The notes beneath the pieces were generated by a model, which made no database searches, had not been told where the DNA came from, and worked only from the letters and a program-made list of their open reading frames with translations. From positions 496,001 through 560,000 of the forward strand of contig NZ_SPPK01000001.1 of assembly GCF_004569505.1 (NCBI RefSeq): 64,000 nucleotides of DNA, written 5' to 3'. The position numbers and the translations under genes are program-made. Positions 44,593 to 53,428 of this stretch are shown one piece after another (position 1 is the first letter of the stretch; each line of letters opens with the position of its first letter). Source of the DNA: Dysgonomonas mossii. GTDB lineage: Bacteria; Bacteroidota; Bacteroidia; Bacteroidales; Dysgonomonadaceae.

Positions 44593-44609
44593 GTATAATG
44601 GCTATTAAT

Positions 44610-45437
44610 TTAGCTTAGGGTTGATGCTCCCAGTATAGCAACATCGTCTACTTTAGATGTATATATCTTCAGGTTCTTTACTGTTTCGGGATAAGGAAAG
44701 CTATCAAGGCTATCCATCATGGCAGGAGCAAAATATTCGTAAGCGTTGGCTATACTTCCGCCTAAAATAATCACTCGAGGGTCGTAAGCAAAAAGAATTA
44801 CTTTCATCAGGTCGCCTACATGGTGTCCAAACTGGTTCCATAGAATGATGGAGTCAACGTCTTCATTGGCTTTAGCCTTTTCAAAAGCGTCCTTACCGCT
44901 GATACCATGTACGCGTGTGAAATAAGAACTACTGCAATAAGATTCATAGTCATATTCCAGATAAGGAATACATCCGACCTCGCCGGCTCCTGTATTTCCA
45001 CCATTGTATAATTTGCCATTGATAATAATCCCTGAGCCAACACCTGTTCCTAAAGCAACAGCTACTAAATCTTTCGATCCGGCTCCTTCTCCAAAATGAT
45101 ATTCACCCAGAGCAAAACAATTGCAGTCATTATTTACGAAGACCGGGATATTAAATTCTTTTTCTAGTATTTCTTTCAGATGTACTTCTTTCCAAGAGGG
45201 GATATTCATTACATTATATACGATGCCTTTTTGTGCATCAACTACAGACGGTACGCCTATGCCTATACTTTCTATTTCGGGCGATATGATTTGATGAAGC
45301 ATGTCTGTCAATTGCTTTATAACGACGTCTTCAGGCTGGTCTGCTTTGCATCGTTCCGATATTTTCTTTACAATGACACCATTGTTAACAACACCCATTC
45401 TAACATTGGTTCCTCCTAGGTCTATCCCGATTTTCAT
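44610..45437 (-). CDS. ROK-family sugar kinase
   Basis: 275-residue cytosolic kinase with the phosphate motif GIDLGGTNVRMGVV, the ATP motif ALGTGVGSGIIING and the substrate loop VFVNNDCNCFALGEYHFGEG. The ROK zinc motif is missing: the usual GH...CxCGxxGC region reads GAGEVGCIPYLEYDYESYC. This replacement is shared, as far as I recall, by ROK proteins of Bacteroidales and so may not affect activity. Probably phosphorylates glucose or another hexose freed by the neighbouring PULs. No DNA-binding domain. Confidence 0.85.
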   Translation of the reverse strand: MKIGIDLGGTNVRMGVVNNGVIVKKISERCKADQPEDVVIKQLTDMLHQIISPEIESIGIGVPSVVDAQKGIVYNVMNIPSWKEVHLKEILEKEFNIPVFVNNDCNCFALGEYHFGEGAGSKDLVAVALGTGVGSGIIINGKLYNGGNTGAGEVGCIPYLEYDYESYCSSSYFTRVHGISGKDAFEKAKANEDVDSIILWNQFGHHVGDLMKVILFAYDPRVIILGGSIANAYEYFAPAMMDSLDSFPYPETVKNLKIYTSKVDDVAILGASTLS

Positions 45438-45467
45438 GATTTTCTGATATTAATTTTTTATTGCATA

Positions 45468-45498
45468 CAAATATAACTTATGAACTTCTAAAGGCAAA
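45468..45498 (-). promoter_or_regulatory. promoter of the ROK kinase gene
   Basis: Minus strand: TTTG (45498-45495), 19 bases, TATATTTG (45475-45468). Predicted transcript start lies about 24 bases before the ATG. Confidence 0.7.
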
Positions 45499-45554
45499 AC
45501 GATTGAAGACATTATATTGACATCCATCTGAAAACAAAATCCATAAAAAAGTAG

Positions 45555-45562
45555 TATTTTTG
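45555..45562 (+). promoter_or_regulatory. -7 box TATTTTTG before the sensor-regulator gene
   Basis: Matches TAnnTTTG, 40 bases before ATG 45602. No TTG at 17-23 bases upstream, so this promoter may be weak. Confidence 0.45.
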
Positions 45563-45601
45563 ATGTCTTAAATAAGAAAGCTCTTTGTAAATTCAACCTG
45601 A

Positions 45602-48430
45602 ATGAATAATTTAATGAAATATATCTTTTTATTATTCCTAACCTTCCTTGCTTTCATTTCAATTTCGGCAAATAAACCACATGTTATCAACCTCTCCAAG
45701 AACATGTATAGAGCCGATAATAAAAACTGGTCGATAGCGCAAGACGAAAAAGGAATAATGTATTTTGGTAACGACATAGGCTTGTTGGAGTTCGACGGTG
45801 TCGAATGGAAGCTAAACCGTATACCTAATTCTCTAATAGCACGTTCGGTGGCAGTTCTTTCGCATCAAACGATTTTTACGGGAAGCTATGAGGAGTTTGG
45901 TCGATGGGATAGGGATATCTCAGGGAAATTAGTCTACACTTCTTTAAGTGATCAACTGGATAAAGCTCTTTTTAAAAATGATGATTTCTGGAAGATATGG
46001 ATTGCGGAAGATTGCGTTTATTTCCAATCTTTTTCGTCCATCTATATGTACGACTATAAAACAGTGAAACATGTACCTTTCGATGGAGGCTTCTTATTAT
46101 TATCTAAGGTGAGAAATGAATTCTTGGTGCAGCAAATGTTTGGAGCATTGTATCGCCTGAAAGGTGCTACATTAACAAAGATAGAAGGGAGTGAAATCTT
46201 TACGAATACAGATGTTAGGGTTATATTGCCATATTCAACAGATAAATATCTTATAGGTACATCCACAAAAGGAATGTATATTTATGATGGGAGCACGTTT
46301 AAACAATGGAACTCTGCCATATCGTCTGTATTAAGTTCTGCAGAGCTTAATTGCGGTATATTGTCTTCGAAGGGTGTTTATTTTTTCGGAACTATATTAG
46401 ATGGTATTTATCAGGTTGACGAAGCTGGTAATATATTAGATCATCTATCTACTATAAATACCCTCCAGAATAATACGGTGCTATCCCTCTATGAAGATAA
46501 TATAGGCAATGTCTGGGCTGCTCTGGATAAAGGTATCTCTTATATACAGCATATAGAGAATATGGACTGCTATATAGATAAAGGAGGGAAAACTGGTGCT
46601 GTATATGGTGGTGCTCTGTGGAATGATAAATTGTTTGTTGCTACCAATCAGGGTGTGTTCTACATAGCTGCTGAAGACCTTAAAAAGCCGGAAGCTCTGT
46701 CTAACATGAAACTGATAAATGGAACACAAGGACAAGTCTGGACATTAAAAGTTGTGAATGGAAAGCTATACTGTTGCCACAACAAAGGTCTAAAAATGAT
46801 AAACAGTAACCTTTCGGTTTCAGATGTGTTTGATATACATACGGGTGTCTACAACATCATGGAAGCAAAATATAAAGAGAAAGACTTGCTTTTTCTTTCT
46901 ACCTATCAGTCTCTAAAAATTGTAGATCCCGCTACAAATAAGGTCTATGTGCCGAAACAGATATCAGAGCCGATAATTAATGCTGATATTGATCATATCG
47001 GTAATATTTGGTTAGAACATGCTAATAGAGGGATTTATAGATGTAAACTCGGAGACGATCTCTCGGGCTTTGAAACATTCTCATATTACGGAGGAAGTAA
47101 TAAAGATGGATTCCCATACAAAATGAAAATGTTTAAGGTGGGGGGACGTATTGTTTTGCTTGGAAATAATGAGTTTTATACCTACGATGATATTTCAAAT
47201 AAAATAGTGCCGAATACAATACTGAATGATTGCTTTAAAAATGTAAAGAACCTAAAGCAAATTGTACATATTCGAGGAAATCTATTTTGGGCACTTACGG
47301 ATGCTTCGATTTATAAATTCTCGTATGATGGCTATGAGGCATCTATTCTCGAAAGCTACAACCTAGGAATGAACTTATCATTGGTAAACGCATACGAAAA
47401 TGTGTCTATCCTGAATGATTCATTGAGCCTTGTCTGTTTGGATAATGGGTTTATGATATACAATAAAGAACATGTTGTAAAAAAAGACCTTCAAAATAAA
47501 TTACCTCTTCCATATTTAAGGATGTTGGGAACAACAAATGGTTATGGTGATTACGAATATAAGAATCTTGCTCAATTAGCTAAGATATCATATAACTATA
47601 ATACTGTAACCTTTGGCTTTTCGGCAGAAAATGCATTTTCATCTAATTTTTCATTTCAGTATATGTTGCAGGGGGTAGATAATGACTGGTCTCTACCTCA
47701 AAAGGTGAATGGTGCTCAATATGCTCGTCTACCTGAGGGTAAGTATGTCTTTATGGTACGTACGGTAGATAATCTCGGACATTATTCCGAATCTATATCT
47801 TATGAGTTTGAAATATTGCCGCCTTGGTATCAGACTATTTGGGCGTATATGTTTTATATTCTTGCTTTTTTCTTTGTTATGTATATCATCTGGATGCTTA
47901 TATTAAGACGATATAGAAACTTGCATCTTCAAAAGATCAGACATAGAGAAACCCGACGCTTGAAAATGTTGGCCGGGGAGTTGCAGCAAGAAGTGGAACA
48001 AAAGAGTGCCGAACTTCTTACTCAAACATCTTTTATTATTCAGAAAAATGAACTCATTTTGAAAGTAAAAGATATCATAGATGATTTTTATTCAAAGAAT
48101 AGAAACAATGCATTGATTCCGTTATCTCAAAAAATAAATGCCTTGCTCAATAGCAATATGAATACGGAAGATGATTGGAAAACATTTTTATTAAAATTTG
48201 AAGAAAAACATACAGGCTTTTTCAGAAAGATGAAAACTCTATACCCTCAGTTAACCAATAATGATCTTAGGCTTTGTGCTTGTTTGAAACTAAATTTGGA
48301 AACAAAGGAGATTGCTTCTTTAATGAATTTATCTATTAGAGCCGTTGAAAATAGTCGTTATAGACTAAGAAAAAAGTTAAATATTCTTCCTTCCCAAAAC
48401 TTGAATGAGTTTTTTCTCAATATAGATTAA
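45602..48430 (+). CDS. membrane-spanning propeller/Y_Y_Y sensor with LuxR-type DNA-binding domain
   Basis: A 942-residue single-protein regulator. A signal peptide is followed by a periplasmic beta-propeller of regulator-propeller repeats (about 25-640; SIAQDEKGIMYFGNDIGLLEFDG, DNIGNVWAALDKGISYI). A Y_Y_Y Ig-like domain (about 660-740) and one transmembrane helix (about 746-769) come next. The cytoplasmic part has a coiled coil (about 780-830) and a LuxR/GerE-type HTH (about 887-930, KEIASLMNLSIRAVENSRYRLRKKL). It has the sensor architecture of hybrid two-component PUL regulators but lacks kinase and receiver domains. It is likely to activate the PUL that starts 281 bases downstream. ATG 45614 is an alternative start. 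Confidence 0.88.
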   Translation: MNNLMKYIFLLFLTFLAFISISANKPHVINLSKNMYRADNKNWSIAQDEKGIMYFGNDIGLLEFDGVEWKLNRIPNSLIARSVAVLSHQTIFTGSYEEFGRWDRDISGKLVYTSLSDQLDKALFKNDDFWKIWIAEDCVYFQSFSSIYMYDYKTVKHVPFDGGFLLLSKVRNEFLVQQMFGALYRLKGATLTKIEGSEIFTNTDVRVILPYSTDKYLIGTSTKGMYIYDGSTFKQWNSAISSVLSSAELNCGILSSKGVYFFGTILDGIYQVDEAGNILDHLSTINTLQNNTVLSLYEDNIGNVWAALDKGISYIQHIENMDCYIDKGGKTGAVYGGALWNDKLFVATNQGVFYIAAEDLKKPEALSNMKLINGTQGQVWTLKVVNGKLYCCHNKGLKMINSNLSVSDVFDIHTGVYNIMEAKYKEKDLLFLSTYQSLKIVDPATNKVYVPKQISEPIINADIDHIGNIWLEHANRGIYRCKLGDDLSGFETFSYYGGSNKDGFPYKMKMFKVGGRIVLLGNNEFYTYDDISNKIVPNTILNDCFKNVKNLKQIVHIRGNLFWALTDASIYKFSYDGYEASILESYNLGMNLSLVNAYENVSILNDSLSLVCLDNGFMIYNKEHVVKKDLQNKLPLPYLRMLGTTNGYGDYEYKNLAQLAKISYNYNTVTFGFSAENAFSSNFSFQYMLQGVDNDWSLPQKVNGAQYARLPEGKYVFMVRTVDNLGHYSESISYEFEILPPWYQTIWAYMFYILAFFFVMYIIWMLILRRYRNLHLQKIRHRETRRLKMLAGELQQEVEQKSAELLTQTSFIIQKNELILKVKDIIDDFYSKNRNNALIPLSQKINALLNSNMNTEDDWKTFLLKFEEKHTGFFRKMKTLYPQLTNNDLRLCACLKLNLETKEIASLMNLSIRAVENSRYRLRKKLNILPSQNLNEFFLNID

Positions 48431-48512
48431 CTATTGTAATTTATTGTTTGTTATATTATTATGATTGTTTGAGAGGTAAAAGTGAGGTGGTGGTATTGTT
48501 AAAAGAGGAGAG

Positions 48513-48531
48513 GGTGTATTCACGGTGTATT
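48513..48531 (+). promoter_or_regulatory. direct repeat GGTGTATT, 11-base period, upstream of PUL 2
   Basis: Two identical copies of GGTGTATT (48513-48520 and 48524-48531) are spaced one helical turn apart. They lie 30 bases before a -7 box that has no -33 partner. This suits the binding site of a dimeric LuxR-type activator, plausibly the regulator encoded just upstream. Confidence 0.5.
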
Positions 48532-48561
48532 AACTTTTAGAAACACTCTGTCTATAAACTC

Positions 48562-48569
48562 TAATTTTG
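48562..48569 (+). promoter_or_regulatory. -7 box TAATTTTG of PUL 2
   Basis: Exact TAnnTTTG match. No TTG at the expected distance upstream, suggesting activator-dependent transcription. It leaves a leader of about 135 bases before susC. Confidence 0.5.
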
Positions 48570-48711
48570 ACACAAATCTAATATCATACGCACAGAAAGA
48601 ACAATCATAACTTAGCCGTTACTGGAAAATACGATCACTTTTTAGTTCTTCTTTTCTGTCGTTCATAGTAGATTTTATTTGAAAATATGTGTTTAAATAA
48701 AAAGTAAGACT

Positions 48712-51700
48712 ATGAAAATTAAACCTAAAAAAATGAAAAGTTCAGCTGCTCTCATGCGGAGAATTTTTTTCTTCACTTGTTTTCTTTTGGCAAGCGTGAC
48801 GACTATTTATGCGCAGACCAAAACAATCTCGGGTAAGGTTGTGGATCAAGCGAATGAGCCTCTAATCGGAGTTAGTGTTCTGGTACAAGGTACAACAAAC
48901 GGAACAATAACAGATATAGATGGTATGTATTCTCTTTCTGCAAAACAAGGAGATGTTCTTGTGTTTTCTTATTTGGGAATGAAATCTCAATCAGTTACTG
49001 TAGGTGCCCAGAATGCGATAAACGTAGTATTGGAAGATGACGCCAAAATGCTAACGGAAACAGTCGTAATTGGTTATGGTACAGCAAAGAAAAGAGACTT
49101 GACCGGGTCCATAGCTAGTATTAAAGCTGAGGATATAGCAAACCGTCCGTCTGCAAACCCATTAGCTTCTTTGCAAGGAAAAGTAGCGGGGGTACAGGTC
49201 GTAAATACAGGTATTGCCGGACAAGATCCCGAAATTCGTATTCGTGGAACAAATTCAATTAACGGATATAAGCCGCTATATGTAGTTGATGGATTATTTA
49301 ACGATAACATTAGCTTCTTAAATGCTGCCGACATTGAATCGATGGAAATCTTAAAAGACCCTTCATCATTGGCTATCTTTGGTGTACGTGGTGCAAATGG
49401 TGTTATTATTGTTACTACTAAAAAAGCGAAAGAAGGTCAGACATTGGTAAATATCAATACTTCTTTTGGTTTTAAATCGGTAGTAGATAAAATCAAAATG
49501 GCGAATGCTGCACAGTTTAAAGAACTTTATTCAGAGCAGTTAGCAAACCAAGGTGCAAGTCCTTTCGATTATACAAACTGGACTGCTGATACAGATTGGC
49601 AAGATGAAATATTCCAAACAGGATTTATTACCAATAACAATATTAGTATAACATCTTCTAGCGAAAGGAATAAGTTTTATATGGGTGTTGGATATACTTC
49701 AGAAGAAGGAACTTTGAAACACGAACAATTCAGTAAGGTTACTATCAATCTGAGCAGTGATTACACTATCACTAAAGCATTTAAAGTTGGATTCCAATTT
49801 AATGGTGCTCGTTCAACCCCTCTTAATACTTCTACCAGCTTATATACAGATGCTGTGAAAAGAGCTTTATATGCAGCACCTATCGGATCTCCTTATAATG
49901 AAAAAGAAGGTTTGTATAATACATTGCCTAGTTTCCAAAAAAATGAAGTGTCAAATCCGATGACTATTGTTGAGTTACAAAAGGATATGAACAAAGTAAT
50001 TGATTACAGAGCATCCGGTAATGTATATGGAGATCTTACTTTCTTGAAGAACTTCAATTTCCGTGTAATGTATTCATTAGATTACAAATCTTATGATAGC
50101 AGATTATACACACCTAAGAGAACTATATTCGATGTTGATACTCAACAACCTGTGGTTATGGGAGATGGGAAAACTGCTGTGCAGCAACAAAAAACAAATG
50201 AAACAAAAGTTCAAAGTGATTATTTGTTGACTTATACAAATAGCTTTAACAATCATAATATCACAGCTACAGCTGGTTTTACAACATACTATAACAACTT
50301 ATCCAGCCTTACTGGAAAACGTGGTGAAGGAAACGGACTTCCTATCGCGAATGACCCTGACAAATGGTTTGTAAGCATCGGTGATGCAAATGCAGCATCT
50401 GCCGAAAGTACACAATGGGAACGCTCAACTGTTTCATTCTTGGCAAGGGGATTGTATAATTATAAAAATAAATACCTGTTCAACGGATCGTTCCGTCGTG
50501 ATGGATCTTCAGGATTCTTCTATACTGGCAACGAATGGCAAAATTTCTACTCTTTAGGTGCTGGTTGGGTAATAACAGAAGAGGATTTTATGAAAGATTT
50601 CACTTTTCTTGATTACTTGAAGCTTAAAGGATCATGGGGTACTCTAGGAAACCAAAATATGGATAGAGTTTATCCTGCAGAACCAGTACTTCTAAACACT
50701 TCTAACGCTATTTTTGGTGATAATATAATACCGGGATATGAAATCGCATATCTTCCAAATCCAAACTTGAGATGGGAAAAAATTGAAGCTTGGGAAGCTG
50801 GATTTGAAGCTTATTTCTTGAAGAATAGACTAAATTTCGAAGGTGTTTACTACAAGAAGAAAACTAAAGATCTTTTGGCTGAAGTACCAGGAATAACAGG
50901 TACCAGACCCGGTTTAGGAAACCTTGGAGCTTTGGAAAATAAAGGTGTTGAATTATCACTTTCATGGAATGATAAAATTGGTTCTGATTGGAGATATAGT
51001 GTAAGTGGAAACTTGACAACAATAAAGAATAAAGTATTGTCATTGGTGCAGAACGGATATACTATTACTGATGGAACATCAGGTCTTCCAATGATGTCTT
51101 ATACACAAGCCGGTTATCCAATTGGTTATTTCTATGGATATAAAGTAGACGGTGTATATCAAAATCAGACAGAAATAGATAACTCTCCTACAAATAAATT
51201 AACAAAAGTATTACCGGGAGACCTTAAGTTTAAAGATGTAAATGGAGATGGTGAAATTACTACTGCAGACAGAACAATGATTGGTAATCCTACTCCTGAT
51301 TTCACTTACGGACTTTCTGTAAATGTAGGATACAAGAATTTTGACTTGTCTGTTGACATGATGGGTGTATATGGTAATGAAATTTATCGCACATGGAATA
51401 TTTTTGAATGGTCTCAGTTTAACTATTTGGAATCGAAGATGGGTAGATGGCATGGAGAAGGCACATCTAACACAGAACCTATTTTGAATAGAAAGCGTGC
51501 GATAAATGGTAAAGATTATCCATCTGATTATTTCGTCGAAGACGGTAGTTTCTTCCGTATCAGAAATATTCAATTGGGTTATACATTCGGAGCAGATATG
51601 TTGAAGAAGTTAAGAATGAGATCTTTGAGAGTATATATAAATGCTCAAAATCCTAAAACATGGAAAAATAATACAGGCTATTCTCCAGAAATAGGAGGTT

Positions 51701-51780
51701 CGGCAACAGCATTCGGTATCGATGCTAATCCGTATCCAATGCCTGCGGTTTATACATTTGGTTTAAATCTTACATTTTAA
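48712..51780 (+). CDS. susC: SusC/RagA-family TonB-dependent outer membrane transporter (PUL 2)
   Basis: 1022 residues: signal peptide (FFFTCFLLASVTTIYAQ), carboxypeptidase-regulatory-like domain (about 35-115), plug (about 120-235; PEIRIRGTNSINGYKPLYVVDG) and barrel ending in TFGLNLTF. Imports the oligosaccharides produced by the GH144 enzyme encoded downstream; the cargo is predicted to be sophoro-oligosaccharides (beta-1,2-glucan). ATG 48736 is an alternative start. The susD gene follows after 19 bases. Confidence 0.95.
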   Translation: MKIKPKKMKSSAALMRRIFFFTCFLLASVTTIYAQTKTISGKVVDQANEPLIGVSVLVQGTTNGTITDIDGMYSLSAKQGDVLVFSYLGMKSQSVTVGAQNAINVVLEDDAKMLTETVVIGYGTAKKRDLTGSIASIKAEDIANRPSANPLASLQGKVAGVQVVNTGIAGQDPEIRIRGTNSINGYKPLYVVDGLFNDNISFLNAADIESMEILKDPSSLAIFGVRGANGVIIVTTKKAKEGQTLVNINTSFGFKSVVDKIKMANAAQFKELYSEQLANQGASPFDYTNWTADTDWQDEIFQTGFITNNNISITSSSERNKFYMGVGYTSEEGTLKHEQFSKVTINLSSDYTITKAFKVGFQFNGARSTPLNTSTSLYTDAVKRALYAAPIGSPYNEKEGLYNTLPSFQKNEVSNPMTIVELQKDMNKVIDYRASGNVYGDLTFLKNFNFRVMYSLDYKSYDSRLYTPKRTIFDVDTQQPVVMGDGKTAVQQQKTNETKVQSDYLLTYTNSFNNHNITATAGFTTYYNNLSSLTGKRGEGNGLPIANDPDKWFVSIGDANAASAESTQWERSTVSFLARGLYNYKNKYLFNGSFRRDGSSGFFYTGNEWQNFYSLGAGWVITEEDFMKDFTFLDYLKLKGSWGTLGNQNMDRVYPAEPVLLNTSNAIFGDNIIPGYEIAYLPNPNLRWEKIEAWEAGFEAYFLKNRLNFEGVYYKKKTKDLLAEVPGITGTRPGLGNLGALENKGVELSLSWNDKIGSDWRYSVSGNLTTIKNKVLSLVQNGYTITDGTSGLPMMSYTQAGYPIGYFYGYKVDGVYQNQTEIDNSPTNKLTKVLPGDLKFKDVNGDGEITTADRTMIGNPTPDFTYGLSVNVGYKNFDLSVDMMGVYGNEIYRTWNIFEWSQFNYLESKMGRWHGEGTSNTEPILNRKRAINGKDYPSDYFVEDGSFFRIRNIQLGYTFGADMLKKLRMRSLRVYINAQNPKTWKNNTGYSPEIGGSATAFGIDANPYPMPAVYTFGLNLTF

Positions 51781-51799
51781 TAGATAAAAACAATATATT

Positions 51800-53320
51800 A
51801 TGAAACGAATATTTAATAAATATATATATGCCGCTATAATTGCTGCTTTAGCATTATCGGTTATCAGCTGTAATGATTTTCTTGACAAAAGTCCTCAAGG
51901 AAGTTTTACTGAGGATGACGATACTAGTGGTGGTGTAGAAGCAAAAATCTTTGGTGTTTACTCAAAAATGAGAAGTTATAATATAACTGCCGGAATTCCT
52001 GCATTTGCAGTGCACATGTTCCGTTCCGAAGATTCTGAAAAAGGAAGTACTGAGAATGATGGACCGGATAACGCCAGATTTTGGGATGATTTTGAATACA
52101 CAGCATCTAATGGTATATTAGGAACTTACTGGAATCATAATTATTCGATAATTCATGACTGTAACTCTACTATAGATACTATACAGAAATTGAATAATAG
52201 TGACCTTAGAAGCTTGGAAGCAGAAGCTAAATTCTTTAGAGCTTATTGTTATTTCAACTTGGTGAGAGCATGGGGTGAAGTTCCTAAAATAGACTTTAAA
52301 ATAAAAGATGCATCACAAGCTAATATCCCGAAAAGCTCTGCTGCTGAGATTTATGCATTAATTGATGCGGACCTTACTTTTGCTGAAGCAAATTTACCTC
52401 AATCTTGGCAAGCTAAATATACAGGACGTTTAACATGGGGTGCTGCCAAATCGTTACATGCCAGAACGTATATGATGCGTAACGACTGGGGAAATATGCT
52501 TGCTGCATCTAAAGAAGTTATCAATTCAGGAATCTATAATCTGAATACATCTGTTGATCAGGTGTTTACTGATGCCGGTGAGAACTGTGGCGAATCAATT
52601 TTTGAACTGCAATGTACTGCTACTGCGGCAATGCCTGCAAGTACGGCTATCGGTAGCCAGTTTTGTCAGGTGCAAGGCGTGAGAGGTGCAGGACAATGGA
52701 ATCTTGGCTGGGGTTGGCATATGGCAACAAAAGAGTTAGGTACAGCTTTCGAGCCTGGAGATCCACGTAAAGATGCTACTCTTCTGTATTTCAGAAAACC
52801 GGGTGCAGCTATTACTCCTGAAAATACAAACAAGCCATATGGCGAGTCTCCTGAATCATCTGCAATGGGTGCATACTTTAATAAAAAAGCATACACAAAT
52901 CCTGCGATGAGAGCTAAATATACGAGAGAAGGATTCTGGGTTAATATACGTATTATCCGTTATCCGGATGTTATTCTTATGGCTGCAGAAGCCGCAAATG
53001 AATTAGATCAGACTGAAGATGCTTTGAAATATTTGGAAATGGTAAGATCTCATGCGAGAGGAGCTAGCACCAGTATATTGCCAAAGGTTACTACAGAAGA
53101 TAAAGTGGAATTGAGAAAAGCTATTCAGCGTGAAAGAAGAGTAGAATTAGCTTTAGAACCAGACCGTTTTTATGACTTAGTACGTTGGGGTACTGCTAAA
53201 GAAGTGTTACATGCAGCAGGTAAAACAAATTATCAAGATAAGCATGCATTACTTCCGGTTCCTCAATCGGAAATCGATAAATCAAATGGCGTTTTGAAAC
53301 AAAACCCCAACTATCAATAA
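51800..53320 (+). CDS. susD: SusD/RagB-family surface glycan-binding lipoprotein (PUL 2)
   Basis: 506 residues with lipobox VISC and SusD hallmarks: EAKFFRAYCYFNLVRAWGEVP in the TPR half and YPDVILMAAEAANELDQ plus RRVELALEPDRFYDLVRWG at the C-terminal half. Partner of the preceding SusC. A hairpin lies between it and the GH3 gene. Confidence 0.95.
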   Translation: MKRIFNKYIYAAIIAALALSVISCNDFLDKSPQGSFTEDDDTSGGVEAKIFGVYSKMRSYNITAGIPAFAVHMFRSEDSEKGSTENDGPDNARFWDDFEYTASNGILGTYWNHNYSIIHDCNSTIDTIQKLNNSDLRSLEAEAKFFRAYCYFNLVRAWGEVPKIDFKIKDASQANIPKSSAAEIYALIDADLTFAEANLPQSWQAKYTGRLTWGAAKSLHARTYMMRNDWGNMLAASKEVINSGIYNLNTSVDQVFTDAGENCGESIFELQCTATAAMPASTAIGSQFCQVQGVRGAGQWNLGWGWHMATKELGTAFEPGDPRKDATLLYFRKPGAAITPENTNKPYGESPESSAMGAYFNKKAYTNPAMRAKYTREGFWVNIRIIRYPDVILMAAEAANELDQTEDALKYLEMVRSHARGASTSILPKVTTEDKVELRKAIQRERRVELALEPDRFYDLVRWGTAKEVLHAAGKTNYQDKHALLPVPQSEIDKSNGVLKQNPNYQ

Positions 53321-53348
53321 GGTTTATTAGGTTATCACATTTTTAATG

Positions 53349-53374
53349 GTAAGGGCTAGACAATTAGCCCTTAC
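53349..53374 (+). terminator. hairpin between susD and GH3
   Basis: A perfect 10-bp stem GTAAGGGCTA/TAGCCCTTAC (53349-53358, 53365-53374) with a 6-base loop. The T run after it is poor, so partial termination or mRNA processing, giving more susCD than enzyme mRNA, is likelier than full termination. Confidence 0.5.
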
Positions 53375-53428
53375 TAGTTTTAGGCAAGAAATAATTAGAG
53401 TTAAGGTATAACTGAAATTTAAGGTAAA

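Noticed and set aside
45517..45562. TTG at 45517 as the -33 box for the sensor-regulator promoter
   Set aside because: The spacing to the -7 box is 35 bases, outside the 17-23 range.
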